DNA from: Sipunculus nudus
Taxonomy: Eukaryota; Annelida; Sipuncula; Golfingiida; Sipunculidae
Assembly: GCA_026874595.1 (NCBI GenBank)
Contig: CM049311.1
Coordinates: 67,770,453-67,834,452 of the forward strand
DNA: 64,000 nt
Direction: 5' to 3'
Below, piece after piece: positions 1 to 13,246 of the stretch (the stretch's first letter is position 1; each line of letters starts with the position of its first letter). The notes below the pieces were generated by a model, which saw only the letters and a program-made list of their open reading frames with translations, made no database searches and was not told where the DNA came from. The position numbers and the translations under genes are program-made.

Positions 1-86
1 CAGTAACTTTACGTATGCAAAATTCAAACTGGAATATTCAATACATTTATAAAATTAAAACTTACAACTAAAAAAAATCTTGTCGA
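1..86. repeat. Dispersed repeat, copy A (cut by window edge)
   Basis: The first roughly 75-85 bases match positions 18942-19025 in the same orientation at about 80% identity by eye. Shared words include ttacaactaaa/ttaccaccgaaa and aattcataaaattgaaac-like blocks. The repeat probably continues upstream of the window. It has no coding content and the family is unknown. Confidence 0.6.
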
Positions 87-834
87 TTTCTCGATGCCAA
101 GAGGTCAATAATATAATTGGCCGTTTAATAACTCAGCTATATTCACACTGTCACGAAACTTTAAACATTTTTTTTTAATTATTTCACTGGTTAGCTGTGT
201 CTTTGTTTGGTTGGATGTAGGGCGGGGTCGCCTATCAGGGTTATTTGACATGAGACAAGAGGGGAATGCTTTTTGGTCACAGAGGGCACGGCTTTGCCGT
301 TGTAGTAGGGGCATTCTTTCCAGTCTACTTGTATTAAGGCTATAATTTCAGATACTGGTAATCAGTGAGTACTTCTAGCAATCACTGAGTCTCTGATATT
401 TATGTAAGTGGAAATTTGTTTGAGCTATTTGTGCACACACTTTTAGACTGTTTAGTAACTGAACATACTTAAAATCAAGCACCTCAAAACGAGGCCCACA
501 GGGCCCATCTATACAGTAGTTGAAAGCAAAGGGACCAGGTCATCAGAAACGGAAGCCTTATACTTTTATGTTTGGACCGTAACCAGTCGATCTCGAGTTT
601 GCGGATATAGCTCATTATATCTTAATTAGGATTGCAAATATAACGATATATGAGTATTATCGAATATAAAGGAATTTTAGAAACTCATACTAGAGCCAAT
701 TATATTGTGTATAGCCTAGATATAAGTTATTCATGAAATATAATTATTTCCATTCGGGAACAAAACGTTAAAATTTAAAATGCACGACTTCTGAATTTCA
801 ACTGCACATTTTCCCTTAAGACGGAAAATAGTGG
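87..834. other. Non-coding, nothing recognised
   Basis: This is AT-rich sequence without a recognisable protein, RNA or transposon signature. The one open frame (105-314, minus) has no recognisable domain. Confidence 0.5.
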
Positions 835-1578
835 TCACCTGTAGGTTGATATATGATCTAAGATACTATGATACAGGTGCTCTTTAATTAAGTGAAACGG
901 GCGTAACTCCTGTTTTGGAGCTCGTGTCTGGCCGCGTGTTGCATTCTTTGTTTGATCCGTACTGGTTGAACTCTCGTTGTCATCTGAGCCTTGGGTTTTC
1001 ACGCCTGGCCGGGGTCATGTGATGAGCCTGGTGTGTGGAGATACACAGCGATGTTTTTCTAGAGAATTCCTGAAACGTGTGTTGCGCAAGATCCTATAGA
1101 CTGTTCGAGAAGTGGAAAATTTTCGGCTTGAGGTGTTAAGGTATATAAGGGGGCTGTGTTTAAGCAACAGGCAAACAGCAGAGTAGATTCCAGCGGACGC
1201 AGAAGCGTGTGTCAGGACCTTATCCGACGAATGCGGCAATTATAGATTTTCAAAGACTTTCTCCTGGATTTTATGCATTTGGACTTCAGTTTACCTTCTG
1301 GGTTGTTGCAAGAACTTTCCACTGGACTGTCATTCTCCGAGAATGGACTTATCGGACTTAAAGTTGTGATGGTGTTGGTGTCCAGGTACTGTGCACATAA
1401 TTTTTTGTGAAATTGTATTGACTTGTTGCTATACCGCTGTTGTACTGTATAATTGTATTGATTTAGTGTATTGTATTGTTAGGGTTGTCTTAAGAATAAA
1501 TTATAGTTATTTGTTAACAAAGAAACCACTGACGTCTTTATTCATTCCCCTAGACATTTCACGCTGCCTAGTGTTACA
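835..1578 (+). mobile_element. Probable solo LTR of a Ty3/Gypsy-type element
   Basis: The region is less AT-rich than its surroundings and is laid out like an LTR. It has a TATA box (gtatataagg, 1141-1150), a spacer of about 340 bp, a polyadenylation signal (aataaa, 1495-1500), a T/G-rich stretch and an end in ...gtgttaca at 1578. Molluscan Gypsy LTRs often have this order. The 5' boundary is uncertain (a tgt near 835 is one choice), no target-site duplication was found, and no adjacent primer-binding site or gag is present, so a solo LTR is the simplest reading. An unrelated RNA polymerase II promoter plus short transcript is an alternative. Confidence 0.45.
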
Positions 1579-3698
1579 TGTTCTGATTTTTTATCTCCAT
1601 TACAAAATTTGTGTTCATCATGCATACGTGATCTGTTTATATAAGGTTCCGTAACAACTAATACTCAAATATGATATAAATGAGCCTGTACTGGTAAAAT
1701 TAATTTCCAGTAGTGGTTAAGCTTCTTTAAAATGCCAACCTTATATTTCTTTTGAAGCTAAAGATTAATCTGAAGTTGTCAATATGTATGACACGGCATG
1801 CTCCTAAGGGGGTTGTCCAGGACAAAATTTATGAAAATTTTACCCTGGTTTCATTCTCTATGATAATACAGATATTAGTATTCATACTCATTTGCTATTT
1901 TGATTATACCTGGCAAGCTGAATTACAAAAACGATCTAAATAAGATTACACATTTTATTCAGTAAGCAACCTACTTTAGAAATTTCATTCAGTGAGAGGT
2001 TTTCCTCTTCTTCTTATTTATACCGGATAGCATTTTCCTTTCTCGTGTTACTTCTAAAATATCAGCTGACTGATATATGTAATATGTGTCATGTTTAATC
2101 ATGATCCGTCTGGAACTTTATTTAACATTAAAAGAACATTTTCCCCAAAAAAGAAGAGCTGGCGATATCTTTTTATTGGTCTCTCCTACTTTAACGTGGG
2201 TTTCCTTTTACACTAATACTCATGAATTGCATAAAGCATGACCAGCCCTACTGAGGAAACAAATTCAGATAGGAGCAGGATGCTGTATTACACTCAATTT
2301 GTTCAATGGGCAACTTTTTGGCAATAATAATAGCGTATTTAAATAAGCTTTTGTGCGGCCTGCATATATCTTGCAACTCTCGTATGTTTCGTTATCCTCT
2401 TACCCTGTTACTAACAAAGATAACTGAGCGTCAATAAATGGCCGACCAACGACTGACTGATGATAGGTTGATTCCTATAGGGACAATTGTGGTCTATATC
2501 CTGTTTTTGTAAAGGGTGATCTTTAATGTAAACAATCTGTTTCAAAGGGGCCAAATCACATATATAGCATGTTGAATTCGCACGAATAATTGCTTCTTCC
2601 CTTTAAAATAAATCTATACCTGATAAAATATTGCCTTGTAACCCTTTTGACTACTCCTGTAGTAGAGTGTTAAAAAAGTGGACCGGGCGCGATCAAAGTT
2701 GTCAACATAAACAGCGCTTGGGGCCGTTTTGAACGCCGCGCCATAAACATGTCAATCAGGCGATGCCTTGACTGACTTGGCCAAAAAATTTACTACATGT
2801 TCCCGATGGCTGAAACATCACGTGTTGCCGCTCATATTCGATTATATACGCTTGGTTATATTCTTGTTGGCGGTGAATGTGTAAAAGTGTTCTTTGCTTC
2901 ATTTCTTTACGTCGACAAGCATACACTTTATTTGTGGTCAGAGTAAAAATCAGTTTATATCCGGAGGTAACTCAAATTCATATGATAACTCAGGTCCTTT
3001 TCAATTCCAAATTTCCCTTTTGTTAAAAGCACCTTGTAGGAAAAACACAATTTCGAGATATTATTGAATCCTGCTTTGTTCTTTATGACTAGACATTTTA
3101 CAGATATTAAAAAAAGATATGCTATGTGGTATTAATGGGTTACATTTCGCTCGCAGTGGTCATAACAATGAGTTTCCTTGCCATTTTATGTTGTTATAAG
3201 ATCGCTTTTCTTCAAGTTATTTTTCGCAATCTCTGAGCTTGTGTTTGGGTTTCTTATATCATTAGGATTTCATGTAATTTTCTTTTCTTGTTATACTTAA
3301 AAAGCTCTATCACTAAAAAAAAACTAGCAGTCACAATCATCGATTTCATTTAACACGTCTAAAAAAATTCCTTCCAGTTACTTTTTTGCTATATGTGCTC
3401 GTGTATGGGTTTCTTATATCATTAGGACTTAAAGTAGCTAATAAGCTAATTGTCTTGTTACCATTTACAATTCCCCATCACTAAATAACTGCCAGTGACA
3501 CTCAACGAATTCTTCCATCCTGTCTCAATAAATTTGTAATTTTTTATTTTCTTTCTTAAAAGTATTAGGCAAAATACAAGTGATCCTATTTGCACGAAAC
3601 ATTGTAGAGGCGTGCCTCATGACCCATTAAATTTTATGCAGATACAGAAAAGGGAGCAGATCCAGTTGGATTCCTTGTCTTAACCTGATGTGTAAGCT
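1579..3698. other. Non-coding, nothing recognised
   Basis: AT-rich sequence. The short open frames at 1391-1654 and 1752-1943 have no recognisable domain. A small GC-richer patch lies at 2670-2760, without an identifiable element. Confidence 0.5.
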
Positions 3699-3706
3699 CT
3701 TCAGAG
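3699..3706. repeat. Left target-site duplication of hAT element
   Basis: The 8-bp cttcagag lies directly before the left terminal inverted repeat and is repeated exactly at 5649-5656. Confidence 0.93.
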
Positions 3707-5648
3707 CAGAGTTTGGTCCAAAAGGACTAGTACTCATAGTACTCGTACTCATGAGTCTATTTTGTGAGTACTCAATACTCGTAGTCGAGTACTTTTTTTA
3801 AAAATCACAAAAGTACTCGTACTTTTACTAGAGTACTTTGAAAGTAGTCGGTACTCATAGTAATTCATGAATACTTTTGGGTGTTTCATATATCGTTAAA
3901 ATTTCTAAATAAACTTTAAACTCAATTTGTAATATTAGTAATAGTTTATTATAGTATATTACAGTATTCCATCTGTTAATTTAACTAATATATTACAGCA
4001 TTTTCGCGTCGATAACATCTACTATTACTTTAACATGGCTTCTATTACTTATACTCTTACTTTATTTTTTTTTTAAATTAAATAAATTGAACTATTTTAT
4101 TAATAATACATTTATACAATTCATTATTGTAATATTATTTTTATTATTATAGTATTATATATTTCCAGCAAGATAAGTACAACATAGTGTTCAATCAAAC
4201 AATAAATCAGCAAATTCGTAATGAGTAATATTTTAAGAATAAAATTCTAATTCTTGAAAGATCCCAAAATAAAGCAGTTAAGATTTGCCAAAATTCAATA
4301 CAATTAAATATACTCAGAACCAGTTCATCATAACATAAACTTAGCAGTGCTCTGGGGCCTCGGCTAATCAAGCTTGACTTGATTTTTATATGAAAGTAAA
4401 TGTGATTGTAGGGTAAGCAGATTTTCAGTGGGAATTGCAGTCTTTTATGAGCTCTGTACACAGTCTGTAATACAACTAAGACTCAACTGTTGACTGTCAA
4501 CTGTCAACCGATTAGCCCATAAAAAGCTGTGACTTTTAGACCATACATCCCTTAGCTACTACAACATAGGCTGCAGCATCACATTCTACTATCAGCTGAC
4601 AATTACTTGCCCAACATACTGTGTAAGCACACAAAGGACCTCTCCAATGTTCAATGACCAAGCCTACTTTATGAATCAACAAAGAGAACCAGGGATTAAC
4701 CTTAAGCCAAAGCCTCCTGTCCAGTGCCCAATGGACAATGAAATCGTCCAGCATTATCTAATCACAATACACTGGGCCCATTACTGTGCTCTATCAACCT
4801 AATCAAACAAACACTCAATTCATCAGATGTGTTAGCCAAGGGATTTAATAGAAAAGAAATAGCCATTATTCCATTACTGTTGGTACAATTACCATAACTA
4901 GTTCAATTTTTTTCCTATCAGTAGTAATAACACTCTTACTTAGTATGTTGTTTAATACTATTTTCACATATACCGGTTGTCATTAAATATCTTCATTAGG
5001 CTTCAGTCACATATTATTCATAAGTCGATATTATATATAAATAATAACATATGTTTATTATTATTATTGTTATCATTATTTTTATCATTATTGTTATCAT
5101 TGTTATTATTATATGATTACATTTGGTTAACATATGGATATATGCTTTTTTACAGTGTCGGTGAGATGTCCTTCAACAATATAACGATTTTATATTAACT
5201 TTTATATAACTGTTTTATGTCGAAGTTTCTGAACGTTCCCACCAGTATTTTGAATTTGCATAATACAACATTAAGTTAATTGTGTATCCTGTCCGGGCTA
5301 AGAAATATATTTATGAGAACCCACGAGACCAGATGTTTCTTCAAAGCAAACCGTCTATTATAATGAGTTAATGCTTTGATATATTTTAAATGTATATGAC
5401 CTGTTTATATGCCCTAGAGTTTTCATTTTACCTCAGTATTTTGATTAAGCATAACACAACATTGAATATATTTTATTTTGTCCTGGGTTTTTATATATAA
5501 AATATTTTTAACCTTGTGAGTATATATTTAATTTAATAACCTCATTAAACAAGTTTTGTTATAAAAAGTAGTAATTAAAGTACTCATGAGTACAATTTGT
5601 GTACTCGGTACTCGTACTGTACTTTAACAGTAATCGGACCCAACTCTG
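3707..5648. mobile_element. Non-autonomous hAT-superfamily DNA transposon, complete
   Basis: The 1942-bp element is bounded by terminal inverted repeats. The left end cagagtttggtcc (3707-3719) pairs with the complement of ggacccaactctg (5636-5648), with one mismatch in 13. An identical 8-bp target-site duplication flanks both ends, as is typical of hAT elements, whose ends begin CAG. Both subterminal regions (3728-3870 and 5575-5630) are packed with the motif AGTACTC/GAGTACT in both orientations, a likely transposase-binding array. The interior is AT-rich with TTA-type simple repeats (about 5054-5120). The open frames at 4207-4461 and 4536-4754 (minus) have no hAT transposase or BED zinc-finger features. 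It must have been moved in trans by a transposase encoded elsewhere. Confidence 0.92.
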
Positions 5649-5656
5649 CTTCAGAG
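5649..5656. repeat. Right target-site duplication of hAT element
   Basis: cttcagag is identical to 3699-3706. Confidence 0.93.
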
Positions 5657-8131
5657 TGTGACCAAAGTATTGTCAATACATTAAGAAGTCCCAATAAACT
5701 TTCATCTATATCATATTTAAAGATAACCTGAAAAAGAAACACGCATTTTGAACACGATGCTGTGGAAAAACTCACAAAATGGCTGAATTGAATTGTCACA
5801 ACGATTTATTATTCATGAGGTTGTCTGTTTTCCTAAAGGTTGTTACTGATACATTCATATTCAGGGTTTCAGGGTGGTTTACATAGGTAAACCATGACAA
5901 AACAAATTGCAAAGAGAGGAACGTGTTGAATGTAGCTAACGTGATGCACCGTTTCAGGTTAATTTAAATTCACATGATAAAAAGCACCTACTTGAGAGGT
6001 ACTTTCAAAATGGACTGTACGGTAGATTACACTCATTCTCTTCAGCGGTCAATATTGGGCATTACTAACAATCATTTCAAGGAAGAATTTTGTTCGTCGC
6101 GCATTTAAATCTTCATTTCTCCATTAAAACACAAGATTTGGTTATGATACATGGTGAAAAGGTGCCTACGTGCCACTTGAGTTTAATGGCAAAAATGTCA
6201 TGTTATTCTCACTTTCAATGAACCATGACCCAAAACCATCGAATGTCTTTTTACTTGATGCGTCTGAACTTCTACCCTAAAGCTGCATGGATCTCGCTCT
6301 TTTTATCACAAATTCCCTGAACGGTATATAATTCCAGCGTAAAATAAAAGCACCTCGCTGTCGGGGAAGAATAAAGGCGTCATGATATCCCAGGATCCTA
6401 CCTGTTAGTTCAGAGAATGCCGACAATGCATTTGTCATCGCTAGAAGTGGATGTGGCTAGCATGAATAGCGGATACATATTAAAAGGATAGCAGTTGTAA
6501 TGTCAGTTTTTGTTCTGAGGAATTTTCTGACCTAAAAGCCATGATGCAGGTGCACCACCACTTCTTTCTAGAAAGTACACATTATCAATGTCTTCTGAAA
6601 TACATACGAAGCCTGATTTATTAGAACAATATAATATATATTTAAGAGTATGTGACTATTAAGCCGATCTCAAAATAATATATATATATAAATAATTTAA
6701 GTACGGTTAGTTTGACTTCATCAGTTTGTGCGACAGATCTGTTTCGTGAGAGCAGCATTCAAGTCGGCTCACTCTTCAGGTACAAACTCCAGTTTATTAT
6801 AATTATATATAAATATATATAAATATATATATATGACATGTAATATGCAAAGATTTTGCTTACTCAGGGGAAATATATTGCTAGACAGACTTTGGATTAT
6901 TTATATAGTTGGCAAGAAATACTCTCACAAATTTTATATTTGAATAGTTTTTACTATAATTTTTATAATTATTTACTAACATCGTGTAAAAACTTTATCT
7001 GCAATTTTTTAACTTTTCATTTCTGCTACATTAAGTAGAGAACATAAAATATTCATAAGGTTCTTCACATAACATTTGGAAGATTGCATTTTTTATTATT
7101 TATTTTTTGTTGTAAATTCTCTCTGACGATGTGAGCTCGGCACCTCAAATCAATGCAAATAAGTTGGTAAATTTTTTTTAATGTTATGTCTTGTCATACC
7201 TCTATTTACTTTTGTATGGATCATGAGACAATAGCATCATTTTACAGTTACTGAAAATTCTTTGCGGTTATCCTATATGTACGTACAGCCATCTACCGCG
7301 ATTCGTGACGTTATATCAATTTGCATGGTGACACCACCTGTGGTGAGCCCTAAAGCGAAGGCAAGTCGGTTTTTGTGTACATACGGTCCAGGGCATTATG
7401 AGCATATTTTATGTTCAAAGATACATTTCCTTTTACAAAAGACTTTGTTGCTTTTCATCCTTTGTTCCAAAGTTAATTGTTTTTTTTTCCAAACTAGCTT
7501 ATTCGTCATTTGTGTATAAAATGCCATGTCATACTTCATACCGTACAAGGTATTAGTAGTATAAGTATGTTGGTGCCTATTTAGCTACAAATTCGGACTA
7601 GGACAACAAAAACATTATTTTATTTGTTATGTTAAAGGACGTACCTCACCCTCATTTCTGTATTCATTCTTTAATATATTTTAATTATTCACCTGATATA
7701 AATTAATAGTCACTTTAGGGACACTTCTTTCTGTATTAGTATTCAGTCATAAGATATGATGTCACGTCTTTGAATGCTGACTCTTTATTTCCTCTCATTA
7801 TCAACACATCATGCAGATTTCCTTACCATTAGAATAAATGTGTATATTTACATGTGGTTTAGTTAGACCTTTCTCGTTATATATACCACTGGCATATTTA
7901 TTAGAAGTGAGGTAATGATATTTATTGTTAAAGTTCCTGTAAAGTTACCTTTCGGACTTGACCATTAAACAACACCCCACTCCAAAATGAAAATGTCTTT
8001 GCCCACCCCGTCCAAGCAAATTAATCCCATTATGCTGTGACCTGTCGAACTTTATTGCTTCTAGCTTCACTGAATGTAGATATAAGCAAGTTTGTCCTCT
8101 CGCGTCCGCATACACAGAATCTATATACAAA
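5657..8131. other. Non-coding; AT-rich with short TA tracts
   Basis: TA-rich runs lie at about 6679-6690 and 6800-6835. No coding domain or transposon ends were recognised. Confidence 0.5.
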
Positions 8132-9280
8132 ATGACAGACGTGTGTACCCTTGACATTTCCTATGAAGTAAACGGCTGCTTCTTTGAGGAAGGTATATGT
8201 TATTTTTCTGTTACCAAACTGGAATATCTAGATAAGATAAGAAATTGAAATTCAAGATGGAGATATTTATCAGTGCAGATACCCCAAAGCAGGTGCTCTT
8301 TTCCTTGCAATCAAGCAATAGACATATGTCTACTAGTGTCACAAAAACAATATATAAACTACGCTGGTAGTTAGATGCAAATATAAAACTTAATGTATGC
8401 ACGTACCATAAATATTATGAACCTTGTAAAAACCATGAAATTATCAGACACAACTTTTTAGGTCTACAAGCAGTGTAGGTATTAAAAGACAGTAAGTGAT
8501 GGAATGGTTATCTTGTTATTTATTAAAATAAAGGAAATGCTATGTCCTGATGAAAAATAATGCATCATTTATGATTTGTCAGTTCTTTCAGGTGATACGT
8601 AGATGTCAAGACACTACATCATCAGAGCAATATTACAGCAAGGCGGACTCGATGCTTTTTGAGAGAACGAAACTCGTCCATTTAGAAAGACTCCTTGATT
8701 TTGACTATCCAAACGCCAACAGGCAGTCCCACCCTGGTCTGTTTCTTCCTCACCTGCAATATCAGTTCCTACCGAGGGACTTAAGTGAAAAGAAAGTGAA
8801 GATTTTCTGTATCGTACGAAATACAAAAGATGTTGCCGTCTCCTATTTACTCTTTCATAGATTAAATGTTGCATTTGTTCTTTGGTTTGGAAGTTTGGAT
8901 ATATTCTTCAATGCGTTTCTTTCAGGTATTACTGTATACGGTGACTGGTTTAGTCATCTAAAATCCTGCTTAATTCTTCATCGTGAAGCAAGGATCTTAT
9001 TTGTGAAAGCATGAAGACATGATTCAAATTGTCAACGTTGGATAGGAAAGATAGCAGCATTTTTCGGACAACTGCTTGATCGAACTGAACTAAAACTGCT
9101 TCTCCATATATTTCAACCCGGCATCGTTCCGGGATCCACATTTTTGGGAAAAGGAATCTACGGCGACTGGATGACCCTTTTTACAAAGGAACAAAGACGT
9201 CAAATGGACAAAAAATAAGTGACCTATCTAAAGATATTGGCTGTCATTTTTATGGTGTTAATAAAGAAAAGTTTTCCTGA
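8132..9280 (+). pseudogene. Cytosolic sulfotransferase pseudogene (SULT copy 1)
   Basis: This is a decayed paralogue of the intact gene at 10799. Exon 1 (8132-8292) begins MTDVC, then SYEV and KLEYL. It loses frame by one base near 8248 and recovers as DGDIY..RYPKAG, the split PAPS 5'-phosphosulfate loop, before a GT donor. The intron is about 8293-8591, with the acceptor ttctttcag. Exon 2 matches the paralogue as IIRAILQQ, then a TGA and a frameshift near 8660. It is then open to about 9014, with HPGLFLPHLQYQFLP (catalytic His region) and IVRNTKDVAVSY (3'-phosphate site). Beyond 9014 there are further stops and shifts through KDIGCHFYG-like sequence to a stop near 9280. The open stretch of 154 codons is therefore only part of a dead gene. 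At least four disabling changes are visible. Confidence 0.88.
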
Positions 9281-10798
9281 TAGCATATTCTTTGTTTTCA
9301 AAATAAAATGGATAAAATGGAAATATTTAAAATACTAACATAATTGTCTGCAATAGGAGCACAATTCCCACCTGATCTAATTGCTTTTCTTCAAAAGCTG
9401 AAAAGATTTGTTTTATTTTTCACTTACTCAGGTTAATTTTTGATCATTAAGAATCACTATTTAGACTTACTGTTGTTACGAAGTGACATAAAAGCGGACC
9501 GAACTGTAATGCTAGTGAAGCTTGCTTTCTTAGCAAAGCTGCTGGAACACCAGACATGGGTTCAAATCTCGGACCGGCCCAATATTTTCCCCTGAGCAAT
9601 TTCTTGTCGGATGTTGACTCTTGGGATAGACTTCTATTGATAGCAGAACGCTCTTAAGAGGGGTGGAATACGGAGTGACTTAATAGCGGAGCGAAGCTTT
9701 TCTAGCGAAGCGGTCTTTAAATATGTGTCACGCTGGTTTTAACTACGCCAGTGAACAATAATTTTTCCCGTTCCCTATTTTCATTGTAACTGAAGTATAT
9801 AATCATACATTCTTTCATTTTCATACTGTAATTTTCCTTTACATCTATTCGATCAGCTGAATTCATCTTGGACATATTGACTCTTTTAGTTACCAGGCCC
9901 GGAGAGCGGACTCTTATATTATTGATATTTTTAATATAATGGTGTATTGAATATTTCCAGCATAGCCTTTTAACCTTTTCAGTGGTGCTGCTTTTAATGT
10001 ATTTAGCAATTCCTTTGGCCATTTTCCCTGTTCTGTATCTGCAACATTGCGTGTTTAAATTGAAAGGTATACTCAGTCTCTAGGAATGATTTTACTATTG
10101 TCTAAATATTTGTTTTGATTTAATGTTTGATCAGTGTATCTCTTTTCCAAGTTGCACTCTGAAGTGTAATCAAAGCTGCAAGTATTATACTCGAAGACAT
10201 TAACAAACTAACAGTTTGTGGTATTGAATATATTCGTTCCTTTTCTCGCTTATTTTAGGAAAATACCTCACTCGAAATGTCATCTCTGACTTATGTTGCC
10301 TAATGAGTTATTCTTAGTCATCGGTGAATAATTATCATTCACTTTTAGTTTAACATTTTCTTCTGTTTTAACCGAGCAGCAATTAAATTGTTGTCGCGCC
10401 GATGAATTATAATATCCGACCACCAACCTTCTCCCTTCTATAAAAACGTCCTCAGACATTGAAATTAAATTGTATTTAGTTGTCAGTGTGTATGTATTTA
10501 TTCATACTGTATAGTTGTGTTTTCCCCTAAATTAGGAAACTGAATATTGAAAAGCAATGAAACAAATACATTTGATGTAAATTTAACCTTTAGGGATAAC
10601 CTTTTGAATTTCAGCCAAAATCAACAATCGGCACCACGTTAAAACATGTCCTCTCGCTGACCCGTCCCATGGAAATGTAGAACAGTCAAATCATGAATTA
10701 GATTATAATGTTTTATGTCACAGCTGGTTCGTGTAAGCAAATATATCACAACTTTACAAAAGTTTTACTTTGATACCCGGCCTAAAAGACATCCCACA
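9281..10798. other. Intergenic; possible degraded tRNA-like SINE near 9490-9720
   Basis: A B-box-like word (ggttcaaatctcgg, about 9559-9572) sits in a locally GC-richer block. A convincing A box, tail and target duplications are missing, so this is only a hint. The rest is AT-rich with nothing recognised. The 101-codon minus-strand frame at 9717-10022 has no domain. Confidence 0.25.
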
Positions 10799-11934
10799 AT
10801 GGCAGACGTGTGCGGCTGTGAATCTTCTTATGAAGTAAAAGATAGCCATTTTGTGGAAGGCATCCGTTATCTTCCTGATACAAAACCGGAATATCTTGAA
10901 GACATAAGAGCATTTGAAGTTTGCGATGGAGATATATATTTGTGTGGATATCCGAAATCAGGTGTTTTATTCATCGACATTACGTATTGCACTTAAATAT
11001 ATCATTATTACAACCTTTTGTTACCATCTTCATTTTGGAAAATCCATATGAGTACATAATTTCGTAAAAGGTAACTGTGAAATACACATTATAGTATAAA
11101 TAACAAGTGATGGATTAGTAAATATACAAAACATTGAACATTACAAGCGTAGGGACTATGTGGTTTTACAGGGTGTTTAACAGCGCCAGCGCCCATTCCA
11201 TCTCAGAGTTTAAATTTATTTCAGGTAATCATTGGTTGTCAACCATCATCAGGGCGATATTGCAGCAAAACAACCTCGATAATTCTGTGAGCACAAAACT
11301 TTTCCATGCAGAAGACATGCTTCATTTCAACTTTCCAATCGCCAGCAAGAAAACGCATCCGGGTCTCTATTTGTGTCATCTGCAATACCAATACCTTCCG
11401 CAGGACCTATCTAAAAAGAGAGCAAAGATTGTGTACATAGCGCGGAACGCAAAGGATGTTGCCGTCTCTTACTACCACTTTCATACAGTTAATACACGCT
11501 TCCATCAGTGGAAAGGAAGTTGGAACGGGTATTTTAGTGCATTCCTCTCAGGCGACGTCGTTTTTGGCAGCTGGTTTGAACACCTGCGTTCCTACTGGAT
11601 TCATCGTCAAGAAGCAGATATATTGTTCGTGAAGTATGAGGACATGAAACGAAACAGTCGCTTATGGATCGGGAAGATAGCAGCATTTTTAGATCGGCCG
11701 CTTGATTCCAACAATTTGGATCGAATTCACCATATCGTTCAATTTGATAATATGAAAATGAATGATAACTTAAATCCTGGTGTCGGTCACATGTTTCTCC
11801 CAGGCGGCGAATTGATGAGGAAAGGCATCGTCGGAGACTGGAAGACACTGTCTACAGAGGAACAAAAACGTGAAGTAGACAAAAAAGTAAATGATCTGTG
11901 CAAAGATATCGGCTGTGACCTTTATGATGAGTAA
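10799..11934 (+). CDS. Cytosolic sulfotransferase (SULT family), intact two-exon gene
   Basis: This enzyme class transfers sulfonate from PAPS to hydroxyl or amine groups of small molecules in the cytosol. Exon 1 is 10799-10961 and exon 2 is 11225-11934. The 263-bp phase-1 intron has a GT donor and a tttatttcAG acceptor. Splicing gives 873 nt, 290 residues, the usual SULT length. Visible motifs are the 5'-phosphosulfate loop YPKSGNHW (51-58, Lys53; the intron splits Gly55), the catalytic His region CHLQYQ (His106), the 3'-phosphate site ARNAKDVAVSYY (Arg128, Ser136), KYED (191-194) and RKGIVGDWK (253-261). There is no signal peptide or membrane segment. The start MADVC is preferred over an in-frame ATG at 10715 because the paralogue at 8132 begins at the matching place. 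Asn replaces the more common Thr after the loop Gly. Substrate cannot be told from sequence. A clear promoter or poly(A) signal was not identified. Confidence 0.9.
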
Positions 11935-13246
11935 ACCAATTTGCAATCCAGAAACAATATACAGCCTGTTCCACATAATTAAGAGCTGGATAATTGAAAT
12001 TTCTGTTTAAATTAAACAATTTTCGAAATCCAACAACATTTTCTATTAATTATGTATTAAATTCGCCATTGAATTTAAATATTTAAAATCAACAATTATT
12101 TACCTTTCTGAAAATGAGGTTCAAGCCTGGGCTGATTGAAACACACCGCCGACGAGGTTTATAATTACCCCTGCCCTTTGTCGCCCAGACCGTTACGGTT
12201 TGTGGCTTTTCACGTCCGTCGTTAATAATACACCAGCAAGGGCGACTTGCAAGAACTCAAAGGAGCTTACTGGAATCCTTGACTATGTTGTTTATCACAT
12301 CCGGGATTGATCTAGGATTAAACAATGTCAGAGAACTAACTCACAACTTACTAACCACCCCTGGCTGCGCATTTTATTTACATACAAGTGCTTACACTAC
12401 TATTAGGACACCTACTGATTGTTTTCCTCATTGCGGAATCATGGTTTGCAACAAAGAAATATATTTTTTAAGATGACTTGATGTAACGTTTTACATTAAT
12501 GTAAGTTTTCTTGATTACCAATGTTTTGCTAATCACTCGCTTAATTTGCATTAAACTTGACCAACCCCACAGGAGGGTTACTATCAAAAAGGAAATCAAC
12601 GGTAAATTACTTGTTTTGTTTAGCGGACAAGATTCTTGGAAACTATCAATCTTTTCAATAAAGGATTTTGCATATGGATCTTCTAAGAATGTATAACATC
12701 TTCATCTGTTAATACACAAGGACGGGTTAATTATCAGCAAAATAATTCCTGTAACCTGCAACACAGTTTTGTATTAATATCTAATATGTTAAACCTTTTG
12801 TAAAACCCTATGTATCTGGGCTTGTAAAAATACTCATTGTAATACAACCCAGCTTACTTGCATGGTCGACCTTACACTACGTATCCTGTATGCTTTAATA
12901 ATTAGAGACAGTTTAAGAGTAGGACAGAATAATCGTTGATCTAATTCCTGGTAGACCTTTTTTTTTTGGGCTAGGACTCGGAAACTTTATCTCCTTTGGT
13001 GTTTGACATCTTAACATTTTTGAATTTACTATCATGACTGAGGGAACAAAACAGAGGACAATGAAGATGCACGCTGTGCAAAACAGTATTGAATGATGAA
13101 TGTATGAAATTGTTTCCGTCTTTGTCACAAGAAAAGAAGAAAAAGGCAGTTTCTAGAATATATTTGAATCATCAGAATTTTTCAGTGTTCAAAAGTATTT
13201 GTTTTATTTTCAGTCCAAACATCATTGTTCATAATAAAAAAAAATA
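11935..13246. repeat. SULT 3' flank (duplicated at 13292-13605) and unassigned sequence
   Basis: Bases 11935-12255 align with 13292-13605 across the whole stretch, with small indels. Shared words include acaatatac, cctgttccac, attgaaacac, cctgccct and gcaagggcg. This is the downstream flank of a duplicated SULT gene. From about 12256 to 13246 I see no domain. The small open frames at 12279, 12511 and 12913 look random. Confidence 0.7.

Noticed and set aside
8550-9014. Independent 154-aa gene
   Set aside because: It is the open part of SULT pseudogene copy 1. Homology extends on both sides through stops and shifts.
10715-10798. Upstream in-frame ATG as SULT start
   Set aside because: Would add 28 residues absent from the paralogue and atypical for the family. 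The paralogue at 8132 starts at the internal ATG equivalent.
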